The notes beneath the pieces were generated by a model that did not search any database, was not told the DNA's origin, and saw only the letters and a list, made by a program, of their open reading frames with translations. Below are positions 52,436 through 52,934 of a DNA stretch of 52,934 bases, piece after piece. Positions within the stretch are counted from its first letter, which is position 1. Every line of letters starts with the position of its first letter. The DNA comes from CAYRVF01 sp964427535 (GTDB taxonomy: Bacteria > Chloroflexota > Ktedonobacteria > Ktedonobacterales > JADMIN01), in contig CAYRVF010000016.1 in the NCBI GenBank assembly GCA_964427535.1, forward strand, positions 1-52,934. Direction: 5' to 3'. The translations under genes and the position numbers were made by a program.

Positions 52436-52934
<499 letters not shown>

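Overview
The window looks like a stretch of chromosome from a GC-rich bacterium, most likely a Chloroflexota member. This rests on overall gene content: sulfolipid genes, a DUF3052 protein, a Rad50/SbcC-type ATPase near a NurA nuclease, many MFS carriers, and a short EF-Ts in a conserved rpsB-tsf-pyrH-frr-uppS-cdsA run. It is an inference, not a phylogenetic result. GTG and TTG starts are common and Shine-Dalgarno sequences are usually visible. I see no prophage, insertion sequence, CRISPR array, tRNA or rRNA. The window opens inside a glycyl-tRNA synthetase gene and closes inside gatB.

Layout. 1-6.3 kb: end of glyS, a HEPN protein, a BtuF-like binding protein, an SDR oxidoreductase, a zinc-ribbon membrane protein, a tiny PLDc_N membrane protein, a methyltransferase and an alpha/beta hydrolase. 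6.6-9.0 kb: sqdB and sqdX, which make sulfoquinovosyl lipid. 9.0-14.0 kb: an MFS carrier, a Ca2+/H+ antiporter-like protein, a GNAT-methyltransferase pair and a HAD phosphatase. 14.1-17.1 kb: a PstS-like lipoprotein overlapping a HAMP membrane protein that has no recognised output domain. 17.3-21.4 kb: an MFS carrier, then a signalling operon (normal receiver, degenerate receiver, histidine kinase). 21.8-28.4 kb: typA, a DMT exporter, a DHA2 MFS exporter and a ThDP enzyme. 28.6-36.9 kb: DUF3052, an SbcC/Rad50-like ATPase, a TPR membrane protein, NurA and a second TPR membrane protein. 37.1-39.6 kb: an MDR dehydrogenase lacking its catalytic zinc ligands, and a D-Ala-D-Ala carboxypeptidase. 39.9-45.2 kb (minus strand): rpsB, tsf, pyrH, frr, uppS, cdsA behind a strong promoter and a leader. 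45.5-52.9 kb: a PRC-barrel membrane protein, an aldehyde dehydrogenase, an M20 peptidase, a DUF4870-like protein, an aminotransferase and gatB.

How the genes fit together. The rpsB-cdsA block joins translation factors, UMP kinase and lipid-carrier or phospholipid precursor synthesis. A hairpin between rpsB and tsf probably lowers expression of the downstream genes. sqdB/sqdX and the PstS-like gene share a phosphate-limitation theme, since sulfolipid can replace anionic phospholipid. The most unusual units are the PstS/HAMP overlapping pair, the normal-plus-degenerate receiver pair with its kinase, and the SbcC-TPR-NurA cluster without a visible SbcD/Mre11 or HerA. Ends of several transcription units carry GC-rich hairpins. 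Two of these sites share a composite arrangement (C/G-run hairpin, about 70-85 nt spacer, GC-rich palindrome), which suggests a dispersed intergenic repeat family.
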